Assembly (NCBI GenBank): GCA_903863885.1
Contig: CAIPEB010000611.1
Coordinates: forward strand, 1 to 40,628
Origin: an uncultured Planctomycetaceae bacterium
GTDB taxonomy: Bacteria > Planctomycetota > Planctomycetia > Pirellulales > Pirellulaceae
Length of the DNA stretch: 40,628 nt
Direction of reading: 5' to 3'
Below are positions 32,847-40,628 of the stretch, in pieces. The position numbers and the translations under genes were made by a program. Position 1 is the first letter of the stretch. Every line of letters starts with the position of its first letter. The notes below the pieces were generated by a model, which worked only from the letters and a program-made list of their open reading frames with translations, ran no database searches and was not told the origin of the DNA.

Positions 32847-35132
32847 ATGCTTCGCATTGCTTTTGCCACGTTGATCCTGACGGCGCTGATGGGATCGCAG
32901 GCTGTGGCTGGTACTCTGTCTGCTGACGGAAAATCGTCGTATTCCATCGTCGTGGCAAAGGACGCAACTGCGGCCGAACAGACCGCAGCGAAAGAGCTGC
33001 AGTCCCATCTGAAACTCGTGACGGGAAACGAACTGCCCATTGCGACGGAAGCCGCAACTCCGACCGGGAATAGCCTGATCTTTGTCGGGCAGACGGCTGC
33101 TTTCAGGGCTGCCTTTCCCTCCGAGGATCTTGCGTCGCTGAAGCATGACGGCATCATCATGCGGACTGCGGGCGACCGCCTGTATCTGCTCGGCGGGCAG
33201 CCGCGCGGGACTTTGTACGCGGTCTATACGTTTCTGGAGGACGTTGTCGGTGTTCGATGGTGGGGGGCGAGGCCCGATGAGACCTTTATCCCCAAGCGAC
33301 CGACTCTTGAAATCCCGGATTTGAACAAGCGGTATGTCCCCGCGCTGCAGTGCCGCGAAGCGTTCTACCGATGCGCGTTCGACGGCATCTACGCCGCGCG
33401 GTCCAAGTGCAACGGCCACTTCGAGCGTGTAGCGCCGGAATACGGCGGCCACTACAGCATCCTCGGCTGGTGCCACACGTTTTATCAGCTTCTGCCGCCG
33501 GACAAGTACTACAAGGATCACCCGGAGTGGTACAGCGAGATCAACGGCAAACGCATTTCAGAGGGTGCGCAGCTCTGTCTGACCAACGACGAGATGCGCG
33601 CCGAGTTGACGAAGCAGGCGCTGGCATGGCTGCGCAATGATCCGAATGCGGGCATGATCTCGATCTCGCAGAACGACTGCGGCGGAGCGTGCCAGTGCGC
33701 CAAGTGCAAGGCCTGGCTGGCGGAAGAGGGCAGCGAGTCCGGCCCGATCATCCGCTTCGTCAACTTGGTTGCTGCGGACATCGAGAAGGAGTTCCCGGGC
33801 ACGTTCGTCGAGACGCTGGCGTACTCGTACTCCCGCCAGCCGCCCAAGCAGGTCAAACCTCGCGGCAATGTGATGGTGCGGCTGTGTTCCATCGAAGCCT
33901 CCTCGGCTCAACCGCTGGAGAGCGGGGCTCAGAACGAGAGCTTCCGCAAGGACATCGAGGGCTGGTGCGCAATTGCGCCGCAGCTTTACATCTGGAACTA
34001 CGTCACCGATTTCGCGAACTACATCATTCCGCATCCGAACTGGCGGGTGCTCGGCCCGGACATCCGCTACTTTGTCAATCACAAGTGCATCGGACTGTTC
34101 GAGCAGGGCGACGCCGGCTGCTCGGTCAGCGACTTTCCCGAACTGCGGGCTTGGCTCATCGCCCACATGATGTGGGATCCGTCGCGGGACGACCAGGCGC
34201 TGATTGCCGAGTTCATGAAGGGCTATTACGGCGCGGCCGCCGAGCCCCTGCTCGAGTACATGACGCTGCTGCAGGAGCGGCTGACGAAGTCCGGCGCCTA
34301 CCTGCCCTGCTACATGCATGACACGTCTCCGTGGATGGATCTGACGACGGCCAACAAGGCCACGGAGTTGTTCCACGACGCCGCGGCGCGGGTGAAAGAC
34401 GACTCCGTGCTGTCCGCGCGGGTGCGCCGAGCCCGGCTGCCGATGGATCACAACTGGCTGCAGCGCTACAAAGGCTTCAAACGCCTGGCGAACATGTCCG
34501 GCAAACAGTTCCTCGGGCCGAACGACCCGAAGGCTGCGGTCGAAGAATTCATCAAGACATGTCGCAGCTTCGATGCGGGGCAGATCCAAGAGGGCGGGCC
34601 CTTCGATGTCTACGAGCATACGCTGCGCGGCATGTTCCCGCCGCCCGGCAAGAAAGCCAAGGTCCCCAAGGAAGCCGAGGGGCTCAGGTCGAACCAGTGG
34701 CTGGACTTCCAGCAGGACGAGTTCGACCTGCACGGTCCGGGCGAATTCGTCACCGTCACTCCCGACAACAAGGCATCGGATGAGCAATCTGCCAGAATGC
34801 CTGCAACGCATACCCAATGGGCGGTTCAGTACTCGCTTCCCGGCGATCTGGGCCAATTCGGCAAGTGGCACTGCTATATCGTTGCGCGTTGTGAGGCCAA
34901 GGCGAAAAGCGGAAACGCCTTCCAGATCGGTCTCTACGACGGTCCGGGCAAGAAGAACGTGGCCGGGCAGACAATCTCGATCGAGCAGTCCGGCGGTGGT
35001 GAATACCACGCCTTTGATCTCGGCGTGCAGGATCTGAAGGGCGGCATGTATTTCTGGATTGCGCCGATGAACAACCCCGACCAAGTGACTGCCGTCTACG
35101 TGGATCGCGTGTTTCTGGTGCGCGAGCCGTAG
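32847..35132 (+). CDS. Secreted DUF4838 protein (GH67-N-like)
   Basis: The 761-residue protein opens with a Sec signal peptide (MLRIAFATLILTALMGSQAVAGT, cleaved near residue 22); GGGAGGGAG lies upstream of ATG 32847, so this start is preferred to 32760. Residues about 25-140 resemble the N-terminal domain of alpha-glucuronidases (GH67-N: YSIVVAKDATAAEQTAAKEL, LIFVGQTAAF, GTLYAVYTFLEDVVGVRWW). The centre (about 150-480) is DUF4838 with SISQNDCGGACQCAKC (near 270-285) and PQLYIWNYVTDFANY. A C-terminal beta domain (about 610-761) may bind carbohydrate. The family is widespread in polysaccharide-degrading planctomycetes and Bacteroidetes, with unproved glycosidase activity. It ends at a hairpin shared with the next, convergent gene. 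Confidence 0.9.
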   Translation: MLRIAFATLILTALMGSQAVAGTLSADGKSSYSIVVAKDATAAEQTAAKELQSHLKLVTGNELPIATEAATPTGNSLIFVGQTAAFRAAFPSEDLASLKHDGIIMRTAGDRLYLLGGQPRGTLYAVYTFLEDVVGVRWWGARPDETFIPKRPTLEIPDLNKRYVPALQCREAFYRCAFDGIYAARSKCNGHFERVAPEYGGHYSILGWCHTFYQLLPPDKYYKDHPEWYSEINGKRISEGAQLCLTNDEMRAELTKQALAWLRNDPNAGMISISQNDCGGACQCAKCKAWLAEEGSESGPIIRFVNLVAADIEKEFPGTFVETLAYSYSRQPPKQVKPRGNVMVRLCSIEASSAQPLESGAQNESFRKDIEGWCAIAPQLYIWNYVTDFANYIIPHPNWRVLGPDIRYFVNHKCIGLFEQGDAGCSVSDFPELRAWLIAHMMWDPSRDDQALIAEFMKGYYGAAAEPLLEYMTLLQERLTKSGAYLPCYMHDTSPWMDLTTANKATELFHDAAARVKDDSVLSARVRRARLPMDHNWLQRYKGFKRLANMSGKQFLGPNDPKAAVEEFIKTCRSFDAGQIQEGGPFDVYEHTLRGMFPPPGKKAKVPKEAEGLRSNQWLDFQQDEFDLHGPGEFVTVTPDNKASDEQSARMPATHTQWAVQYSLPGDLGQFGKWHCYIVARCEAKAKSGNAFQIGLYDGPGKKNVAGQTISIEQSGGGEYHAFDLGVQDLKGGMYFWIAPMNNPDQVTAVYVDRVFLVREP

Positions 35133-35150
35133 CACGAACGCTCGGCCATG

Positions 35151-35183
35151 CAACGTGAAGTACGTTGAGCGCCCGGCGCTTTA
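35151..35183. terminator. Double hairpin shared by convergent genes
   Basis: CAACGT-GAAGT-ACGTTG (35151-35167) is followed directly by AGCGC-CCG-GCGCT (35168-35180) and TTTA-like bases. The gap between the convergent DUF4838 gene (ends 35132) and small basic gene (ends 35181) is only 48 bases, so this is the probable terminator for both. Confidence 0.5.
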
Positions 35184-35366
35184 GGGCTCCTGAGGTGCGT
35201 CGGTGTTTTCCGATTCGGGTTCGGCGGTCCGAGTGTCCGCCGCCCGAAATAGGCCGTTGTTTGTTTGCGTTTTCCTCTTTTGCCGACGCTTCTGTTTGTC
35301 TTCGGCTTTCTGTCGTTTCAGCATTTCACGCTGTCGCTTCGCGTAGGTGTTATTGTCTCTCCCCAT
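35181..35366 (-). CDS. Very basic small protein (61 aa)
   Basis: Sixty-one residues from ATG 35366, preceded by a strong Shine-Dalgarno (GGAGGACTC then ATG). The first 40 residues are extremely basic and polar (MGRDNNTYAKRQREMLKRQK, then DKQKRRQKRKTQ), predicting one long helix; the last 20 are acidic and unstructured (EPESENTDAPQEP). There is no cysteine and almost no hydrophobic residue. It looks like a nucleic-acid- or ribosome-associated helix; I recognise similar small planctomycete proteins but no named family. Longer upstream frames (to 35561) lack a good start. Confidence 0.7.
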   Translation of the reverse strand: MGRDNNTYAKRQREMLKRQKAEDKQKRRQKRKTQTNNGLFRAADTRTAEPESENTDAPQEP

Positions 35367-35621
35367 GAGTCCTCCAGCAGAACTAAAGATGACGTTGATC
35401 GGAGTTGAAGCGATTGCGGACCAATCGTGATGGTTCTTGAGTGCGTACGTGCACGAACTGTTGAGTGACGAGACTGCATCAGCGGCATCCAGACGGAGTG
35501 TCTGCCTGATCGAGTCGGTGTGCCGACTTTCAGGCCGCTCAGCGTTCGAGCGATTCAGCATTCGGAAAGCCGTGGTGCCGGGGTCCGCTTTGTCGTTGTT
35601 GGACCTGCGGAGGCAAGCGGC

Positions 35622-35957
35622 TCACTCATTGCAGGCCGGGTGGAGCGCGGCCACGATGTCACATTGCTTCGCCGTCCGAGACTCCTCCGAGTTGTCGGAT
35701 TGCAGGCAGATCGAGTTGGCGCCGAATCGCTTGAAATCGGACGCTTTCGGGTGTTCGGCGAATGGCGGTTGAGACAGGTCCTCGGTGGCGCCCACGTACA
35801 GCGCGACGTGCTTGTATCCGCCCTGCTTGTCGCGGCTGCGGTTCGTGACCAGGTAGACGCCGCTCAACGGACGGAGTTTCGTGCCCAAGGGGTAGACTTT
35901 GAAACGGTACGTCTGGCCGGATTTTCCTCGAAAGACGGCATGGCCCATGGAAGGCAT
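35622..35957 (-). CDS. GIY-YIG-like small protein (111 aa)
   Basis: The 111-residue protein starts at 35957 (GAGGAG eight bases upstream). The segment SGVYLVTNRSRD followed by HVALYVGATEDLSQPPFAEH gives the two strands of a GIY-YIG nuclease fold as variant SGVYLV and ALYVGAT. Further conserved-looking parts are GANSICLQ and the C-terminal AKQCDIVAALHPACNE, the E-x-D-L-I-x-x-x-x-P-x-x-N pattern that closes this small family. It resembles short stand-alone GIY-YIG-like proteins of bacteria; the catalytic arginine and glutamate of true nucleases cannot be assigned confidently, so enzymatic activity is doubtful. A strong promoter candidate with a palindrome lies 245-270 bases upstream. Confidence 0.75.
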   Translation of the reverse strand: MPSMGHAVFRGKSGQTYRFKVYPLGTKLRPLSGVYLVTNRSRDKQGGYKHVALYVGATEDLSQPPFAEHPKASDFKRFGANSICLQSDNSEESRTAKQCDIVAALHPACNE

Positions 35958-36389
35958 CAGCGGACTCCTCGATTTGAGTGCGAAATAAGCAGGTAAGGCT
36001 CCGTGCAAACGAAGTCGAGTCGATGAGCCGATCGAAGTCCCAGCGACGGCGTGCCGGCCGGAGGGGTCTGCACAGGCTGGTCGCAGCACCTGCGTGAGAT
36101 TGAGTCGGACGGCCTCGCTTCGATACGCCGCGGAACGGCTTCCGTCCGCTTCGCTGCGAGTGATTTGTCTTCCGTGAGTCCCACTCTTGCACGTGCAATT
36201 ATTGTATCTGCAAAGCCGCCGCGGTGCAACAGCAGTCAACTCCCCGGGTCGGGTCGAGGGCAGGCCGCCTGACGGACCGACAGACATCTTCACGGTGCGG
36301 CGGCTTGTCCGGTTGTTTCGCGAGGCGGCTCCAGTTAGCTTCGGGCTTGTGGTATCGAGTCCAATTCTCCACCGGAACGAGAAGCGGCC
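35958..36389. other. Divergent intergenic region, GIY-YIG-like / second HzsA-related
   Basis: 432 bases without a supported gene. It holds the promoter with adjacent palindrome at 36187-36229 on the minus strand, implying a 5' leader of about 235 bases before the GIY-YIG-like start. No promoter for the plus-strand gene at 36390 could be placed. Confidence 0.55.
36187..36229 (-). promoter_or_regulatory. Candidate promoter plus 12-bp palindromic operator
   Basis: On the minus strand, TTGCAC (36229-36224) and TACAAT (36206-36201) are spaced by 17 bases. Three bases further downstream lies the perfect 12-bp palindrome TTGCACGTGCAA (36198-36187), which would cover the transcription start. This is the classical place for a repressor operator. 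The gene downstream is the GIY-YIG-like protein. Confidence 0.5.
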
Positions 36390-39314
36390 ATGAGCGGAAT
36401 GAAACGGCGTTGGCCGGTTTGTCTGTTGGCGACGCTGATAGTCTGCATGCTGCCGGCGACCTCGCTGGCCGAAGTGGTCGTCCACGAAGACTTCGAAGCA
36501 GCCAGCCTGACCGGCCCTTCCAGCCTCCGGTGTCTGGGGTGGGAGGGGCCGTGGCGGATCGAATGTGGCACGGCGACCTTGGCGGAGGACGACTCGATGC
36601 TGTCCGACGCGATCTGCTCGGGCGGGTGCGTCGTGCTGAACGGCGACACGCGGATTCATCGCGTGCTTGACGTGCGGCCCGGTTCGGCATTGGATCGGGC
36701 GGGACTGGTCGAGGGCGACCTCGTCGGCCGCGCGGGGCGAGTTCTCTACGTCGGTTTTCTCCAACGGGTAACTCGCGTTCCCGATGCTGCGGCTTCGTCA
36801 CCGGGCCATTTGCGGTATTACGCCTTGGAATTCAAGACGGCGGGCGGCGACGAGCGGCGTGTATTGGACATCGGGCACGACGATCGCAGTGCACCGCAGG
36901 ACGGCTGCTACGGGGCTGCCTCGGTTGTCAACAATGGCCGCGGTGACCTCGAGCCGGGGCAGTTCCAGTCGCTGGGCGAGGAAGACGCGCGTACCAACCG
37001 GATCGTCGTCAAGTTCACATTCGGCGCCGGTCAGCAGGACCGGGTGGAGATCTTCCGCAACCCGTTGTCTGAATCCGTCGAGCCGCCGAAACCCGACGCG
37101 GTGCTGCTGGGCAGGTTCCGCTTCGACCGGATCGCACTGGCTCGGTTTGCCGGGCAGGCGCCCGGGCATCTCGTCGATGAAATCCGCTTCGGTACGCAGT
37201 ACGCCGACGCGTTTGCGCCGATCGATCCCGAGCGCAGGCGACTGGCCGAAAACCGTCTGAAAGAACGGACCCGCGTCTGGGACGATTTATCCACCAAGGT
37301 CGATCGGCTGCTCTTCGTCAAGCGGCATGCGTTCCGCCCGAGCCACATCTACACCGAATACAGCGACGGGCCGTATCGGCCGGGCGGCGGTTTGTTTGTC
37401 CTCTCGCCGCCGCGTCCCGACGGGAAAGCAACCTGCCTGTTCGATGCGGGAGGCGGCATTTGCCGCGACCCGGAGGTGTCGTTCGACGGCCAGCGGATTT
37501 TGTTCTCGTACCGGCCAAGCCAGGAGGGCTTCTACCACATCCATGAGATGCAGGCGGACGGCACGGGCCTGCGGCAGCTTACCGACGGCCCGTTCCACGA
37601 TTTGGATCCTTTTTATCTTCCGGACGGCCGCATCGGGATGACGTCCACACGTTGCCGGTCACGGGCGCTCTGCTTCTGGGTGCAGGCCGCGACGATGTTT
37701 GTCATGGAGGCCGATGGGGCGAATCCCCGACCGCTGACCGCGAACAACGTGAACGAGTTCACGCCCGACATGCTGCCCGACGGCCGCATCCTGTACACAC
37801 GGTGGGAGTACCTGGACAAGAGCGCGATCTTCGTGCAGAGTCTGTGGTCGATCTTGCCCGACGGCACCGCGGCGCGGCAGATCTACGGAAACAACTCGAT
37901 CCACCCCGTGTCGATGCTGCAGGCCCGCGTCATTCCCGGCACGCGGAAGATGATCTGCACGCTGGCGGCCCACAATGGGAACAGCTACGGGCCGCTGGCC
38001 GTCATCGATCCAGGTCTGGGAGTGGACAATCCGGCCGGGATTCTGAACCTGGCCCCGGAGGTGAACTACGGGCACGGCTGCTTCGCGCCGTATCCGCTGG
38101 ACGGCCGCGATTGCCTGGTGTCTTACGGTCCGAGCGAGCCGTTCGGCCTCTGGCTGTTCGGGCTTGATCCGCCAGGCGAATCGATCCGGCCCGGGCGGAA
38201 GGAACAGGAGGTCAATGCGCCGCAATTTCCGACGGACTTGGGCACCTATTGGAAATCCGCGACCGGCCGGCGGACGCTGATCTACCGCGATCCTGAGTAC
38301 TCGTGCGTGGAAGCAATTCCGCTCAGGCCCCGGGGGAAGCCGCCGATCGTCGCGCCGGCGATCACCCGCCCCGCCGACGCACGACCGCCAGCCGGCACAC
38401 TTGTGTTGGCCGACGTATACCGCGGCCTTGACGGCGCTGTTCCTCGCGGCCAAGTGAAGTACCTGCAGATCGTCGAGGAACTCGCGGAACGCGACGCCGC
38501 CGGTCGCCGCAACTACGAGGACGGCGTGACGGAGGCGGGCTTTGTCCGCCGCCACGGCAGCTTCATGAACCTGTACGCGGCCCCTTGGGAAGACGGCAGG
38601 CCCGCGCCGTCGCTGCAGGCGAAATACGTGTACGGGACGGTGCCCGTCGAGGCGGACGGCTCGGCTTACTTCACGGTCCCCGCAGACCGCCCGATCTACT
38701 TTTCCGCGCTGGACGGGAACTTCAACGAAATCCAGCGGATGCGGAGCTACATCCATCTCCAACCGGGAGAACAGCTGGGCTGCGTCGGCTGCCATGAGCC
38801 GCGGCATGCGTCGCTGCCCGTGACGACCGCCTCGCCCGCCGCGCTGCGGCGCGAGCCCAGTTCCATTGAGCCGCCGCCTTGGGGCGCAGGGCCGTTCTCC
38901 TACCAGCGGCTTGTGCAGCCGGTGTTCGAGCAGCGCTGCGTGAGCTGCCACGACGGTCCGCGGGCGGTGGGGAAGGTCGATCTCTCGAGCGGCTGCGACG
39001 GCCGCGGTGTGCCCGCGTCATTCGCGGCTCTGGTCCGCCCCCGAATCAACCCGGACCGGCCGCCGCTGGTGAACTTCTTTGACTCGTGGTGGGAACAAAG
39101 CTGGACCGTCCCGGCCGCCCGACCGCTGACTTTCGGAGCCGTCGCCAGCCGGCTCGTCGAAGTGATCGACAGCGGACACGCCGGAATGGGGCTGTCGGAT
39201 GAGGACCGCAATCGACTCCGCCTGACTTCGGCCGAGCGTCGCGTGATCACTTGTTGGATCGACCTGAACTGCCCGCTGTGGGAGAACTACTCGGGACACG
39301 GGACGAACCGGTAG
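36390..39314 (+). CDS. HzsA-related two-haem protein
   Basis: The 974-residue exported protein is a second hydrazine-synthase-alpha-related protein. The signal peptide is at 1-27 (ending ATSLAEV). An N-terminal jelly-roll-like domain (about 28-280) is followed by a PD40-type propeller (about 320-620; DPFYLPDGRIGMTSTRC, PDMLPDGRILYTRWEYLDKS) and a haem part with CVGCH at 798 and CVSCH at 850. It lacks the third haem and NPCBM-like domain of the paralogue at 26145-29897. GAGAAG precedes the ATG. It is convergent with the second URO-D-like gene. HzsA relatives in non-anammox planctomycetes have no known reaction; periplasmic electron transfer or oxidation of a small molecule is inference. Confidence 0.88.
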   Translation: MSGMKRRWPVCLLATLIVCMLPATSLAEVVVHEDFEAASLTGPSSLRCLGWEGPWRIECGTATLAEDDSMLSDAICSGGCVVLNGDTRIHRVLDVRPGSALDRAGLVEGDLVGRAGRVLYVGFLQRVTRVPDAAASSPGHLRYYALEFKTAGGDERRVLDIGHDDRSAPQDGCYGAASVVNNGRGDLEPGQFQSLGEEDARTNRIVVKFTFGAGQQDRVEIFRNPLSESVEPPKPDAVLLGRFRFDRIALARFAGQAPGHLVDEIRFGTQYADAFAPIDPERRRLAENRLKERTRVWDDLSTKVDRLLFVKRHAFRPSHIYTEYSDGPYRPGGGLFVLSPPRPDGKATCLFDAGGGICRDPEVSFDGQRILFSYRPSQEGFYHIHEMQADGTGLRQLTDGPFHDLDPFYLPDGRIGMTSTRCRSRALCFWVQAATMFVMEADGANPRPLTANNVNEFTPDMLPDGRILYTRWEYLDKSAIFVQSLWSILPDGTAARQIYGNNSIHPVSMLQARVIPGTRKMICTLAAHNGNSYGPLAVIDPGLGVDNPAGILNLAPEVNYGHGCFAPYPLDGRDCLVSYGPSEPFGLWLFGLDPPGESIRPGRKEQEVNAPQFPTDLGTYWKSATGRRTLIYRDPEYSCVEAIPLRPRGKPPIVAPAITRPADARPPAGTLVLADVYRGLDGAVPRGQVKYLQIVEELAERDAAGRRNYEDGVTEAGFVRRHGSFMNLYAAPWEDGRPAPSLQAKYVYGTVPVEADGSAYFTVPADRPIYFSALDGNFNEIQRMRSYIHLQPGEQLGCVGCHEPRHASLPVTTASPAALRREPSSIEPPPWGAGPFSYQRLVQPVFEQRCVSCHDGPRAVGKVDLSSGCDGRGVPASFAALVRPRINPDRPPLVNFFDSWWEQSWTVPAARPLTFGAVASRLVEVIDSGHAGMGLSDEDRNRLRLTSAERRVITCWIDLNCPLWENYSGHGTNR

Positions 39315-39345
39315 GAGCCAACCCGCTCCGGCGTCCTCGATGGGC

Positions 39346-39412
39346 TCGTACGAAAATCCCGGAGTCCGGAGGCAGGCAAACACGTGTCCGACTGCCGGCT
39401 TCCGGCATCCCG
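39346..39412. repeat. GGAGTCCG-type intergenic repeat, copy C
   Basis: TCGTACGA (39346-39353) is followed by GGAGTCCGGAGGCAGGCA (39361-39378), the palindrome ACACGTGT (39380-39387) and GTCCGACTGCCGG. The interior matches copy A (20734-20765) in 26 of about 32 positions by eye, while the TCGTACGAA lead matches copy B (25886-25894). It lies between convergent genes. Confidence 0.7.
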
Positions 39413-40417
39413 TCAAATGTAACGCGAGTTCTCGATCGCCTCGCGAATGGCCTTCAGGTTGGCCGCCGGTACGGCGTCCGGATCGAACGTGCAGCCGGGC
39501 GCAACGATGATCGGCCTTCCGCCGGCCTGGCGCAGTGCGTCGGCGACTTCCGCCGCACAATCCGCGGGCGAGCCCTTGGGCATCGTGGTAAGGTTGTCGA
39601 GTCCGGCGCAGATCGCGGGACTGACCCACGCAACAACTTCGGCGATCGAAGGTCCCGAGTAACGGTCCGCCCAGCTGAGCACGTGCGCGGGATAGCCGGC
39701 GAACCGAGCGAAATCGACCGCCTTGCCGCAGACGTGCAGCATGTTGAATTCGCCCCTCGATGCGGCCGCGAGGATCTGAAGATCACCGGGCGTCACCATC
39801 TGGTCGTACATTCCGAAGCCGTTCTCGTCGTTGTCCACCCAATCGTCGCGGACCGAAAGAAAGATCCCGTCGGCTCCCGCTTCGACCGCGTGGCGGACGA
39901 AGTTCGCGGTCGACTCGGCGATCACTTCCAGCGCGCGGCGCAGCGCCTCCGGTGATTCCCGCATGAACCGCGACATGGTTGCCTCGCGGGGATCGGGGCC
40001 GGCTTTTGCCGTGGGAGGCCCGTATCCGCCCGGGTCGGGAACGGTCATGTTTCGCAGACTGGTCCAGGCGTTGAACACCGTGGTGGCCATCCGCAATCGG
40101 CCGTCGAAACGGCGAACCAGTCCGCGAATGAGGTCGAGTTGCCGGCCGAACGCGTCTTCGTCTCCATCCAGGACAGTCAACTGATCAAGGTGAGAAGGCT
40201 CGGTGACCAAACCGTCAGGTGTCGCGGGGCGCGGGTAGCGGTTGTCGTCCATGATCTTCAGGAAGTCGGGATCGTTCGTCTCGACATGCTGCGAGTGCGC
40301 CTCGAGGGCGGCCTCGCCGTGCGCGTAACCCGGCGCAAAGTGATACCAGAAGGAGAACGGCGGCCGGTCGGGAGTCTGGCCGTTGAGCACTGCATCCAGA
40401 CGTTCGATGTGATTCAT
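39413..40417 (-). CDS. Second URO-D/MtaA-like methyltransferase
   Basis: The 334-residue protein (MNHIERLDAVLNGQTPDRPPFSFW at its start, ATG 40417) is another URO-D-fold protein. MLHVCGKAVDFARF gives the H-x-C zinc pair and VAPGCTFDPDAVPAANLKAI supplies the C-terminal cysteine, the ligand set of cobamide-dependent thiol methyltransferases (MtaA, MtbA); the arginines of true uroporphyrinogen decarboxylase are not evident. It is only distantly similar to the gene at 31462. No corrinoid protein gene is in the window, though the sequence ends 211 bases upstream of it. Convergent with the two-haem HzsA-related gene. Confidence 0.87.
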   Translation of the reverse strand: MNHIERLDAVLNGQTPDRPPFSFWYHFAPGYAHGEAALEAHSQHVETNDPDFLKIMDDNRYPRPATPDGLVTEPSHLDQLTVLDGDEDAFGRQLDLIRGLVRRFDGRLRMATTVFNAWTSLRNMTVPDPGGYGPPTAKAGPDPREATMSRFMRESPEALRRALEVIAESTANFVRHAVEAGADGIFLSVRDDWVDNDENGFGMYDQMVTPGDLQILAAASRGEFNMLHVCGKAVDFARFAGYPAHVLSWADRYSGPSIAEVVAWVSPAICAGLDNLTTMPKGSPADCAAEVADALRQAGGRPIIVAPGCTFDPDAVPAANLKAIREAIENSRYI

Positions 40418-40513
40418 CTTGAATACCCCGTTGGTATGCGGAAGACCCGTGGCGGGCGATGCTGCCGTTTCGACGCGTGAACTATAGCTGCAATTCAGAC
40501 GTAAGCGGTCCGC

Positions 40514-40544
40514 GGCGGCGCAGCCGCCTGGCGGCCCGCCAGGC
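40514..40544. repeat. Adjacent perfect hairpins at the right edge
   Basis: GGCGGC-GCA-GCCGCC (40514-40528) overlaps GCCTGGCGG-C-CCGCCAGGC (40526-40544), a 19-base perfect palindrome around one C. They lie upstream of the second URO-D-like gene and downstream of whatever gene is outside the window. An ACTATA box (TATAGT on the minus strand, 40496-40491) lies between them and the gene and may be its -10 element. Confidence 0.5.
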
Positions 40545-40628
40545 GCAAGGCGGAGGGCAGCCACGTCTTTCCGGTCGTTTTGTCGCTCGGCGGGCCTGAG
40601 GGCCTGTTTGGGGCCGTGATGCCGCGAG

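Noticed and set aside
35958-36764. Longer N-terminus for the GIY-YIG-like gene (380 codons)
   Set aside because: The upstream part runs through the promoter region and into the antisense of the second HzsA-related gene, and the strong ribosome binding site supports the start at 35957.
26145-39314. Hydrazine synthase (anammox) locus
   Set aside because: Only alpha-related proteins occur; no HzsB/HzsC, hydrazine dehydrogenase or other anammox genes are present, and HzsA relatives are common in non-anammox planctomycetes.

Overview
The window (about 60% G+C) reads as chromosomal DNA of a planctomycete, most likely in or near the Pirellulales. No rRNA or marker gene is present, so this rests on gene content: two large hydrazine-synthase-alpha-related (HzsA-related) haem proteins in an otherwise non-anammox context, two neutral-ceramidase-like proteins, a DUF4838 protein, a giant secreted protein of about 2,100 residues, small basic proteins of planctomycete type, and many short palindromic intergenic repeats. 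No transposase, integrase, CRISPR array, tRNA or rRNA was found. 26 protein genes are supported.

Layout. 1-7030: a leader region and one giant secreted protein that ends in a clear intrinsic terminator. 7030-11596: a small membrane protein on the minus strand, then a plus-strand trio of lid-less Hsp70, secreted GH5-like glycosidase and quinone-oxidoreductase-type dehydrogenase, probably one operon. 11712-15385: a dolichol-phosphate-mannose-synthase-type glycosyltransferase diverging from a double-length M16 peptidase. 15508-20538: six minus-strand genes (lipoprotein, GT9 glycosyltransferase, RlmI-type methyltransferase, TrmH/SpoU methyltransferase, a cysteine-free FmdB-like protein and a small basic protein). 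20874-25884: MsrA, a STAS protein, a Sec-exported ceramidase-like protein, a solitary beta-class DNA methyltransferase and a sugar isomerase-like TIM barrel.

26145-40417 is the most distinctive part. A minus-strand operon-like run encodes a corrinoid-methyltransferase-like URO-D protein, a Tat-exported ceramidase-like protein and a three-haem HzsA-related protein with an NPCBM-like C-terminus. It diverges from a secreted DUF4838 protein. After two small minus-strand genes comes a second, two-haem HzsA-related protein, convergent with a second URO-D/MtaA-like protein. The pairing of an HzsA-related protein with a URO-D/MtaA-like protein therefore occurs twice within 15 kb. This is the best candidate for an undescribed system, perhaps oxidation of sugars or methylated compounds at the periplasmic face coupled to cytoplasmic methyl transfer. 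The function is inference; only the gene content and order are seen.

Intergenic regions hold several palindromic elements: three copies of a GGAGTCCG-centred repeat, two copies of a CACTGGC-N3-GCCAGTG hairpin, a long imperfect inverted repeat near 32.6 kb, and two operator-like palindromes placed exactly within or just after predicted promoters (upstream of the Hsp70 gene and of a GIY-YIG-like gene).
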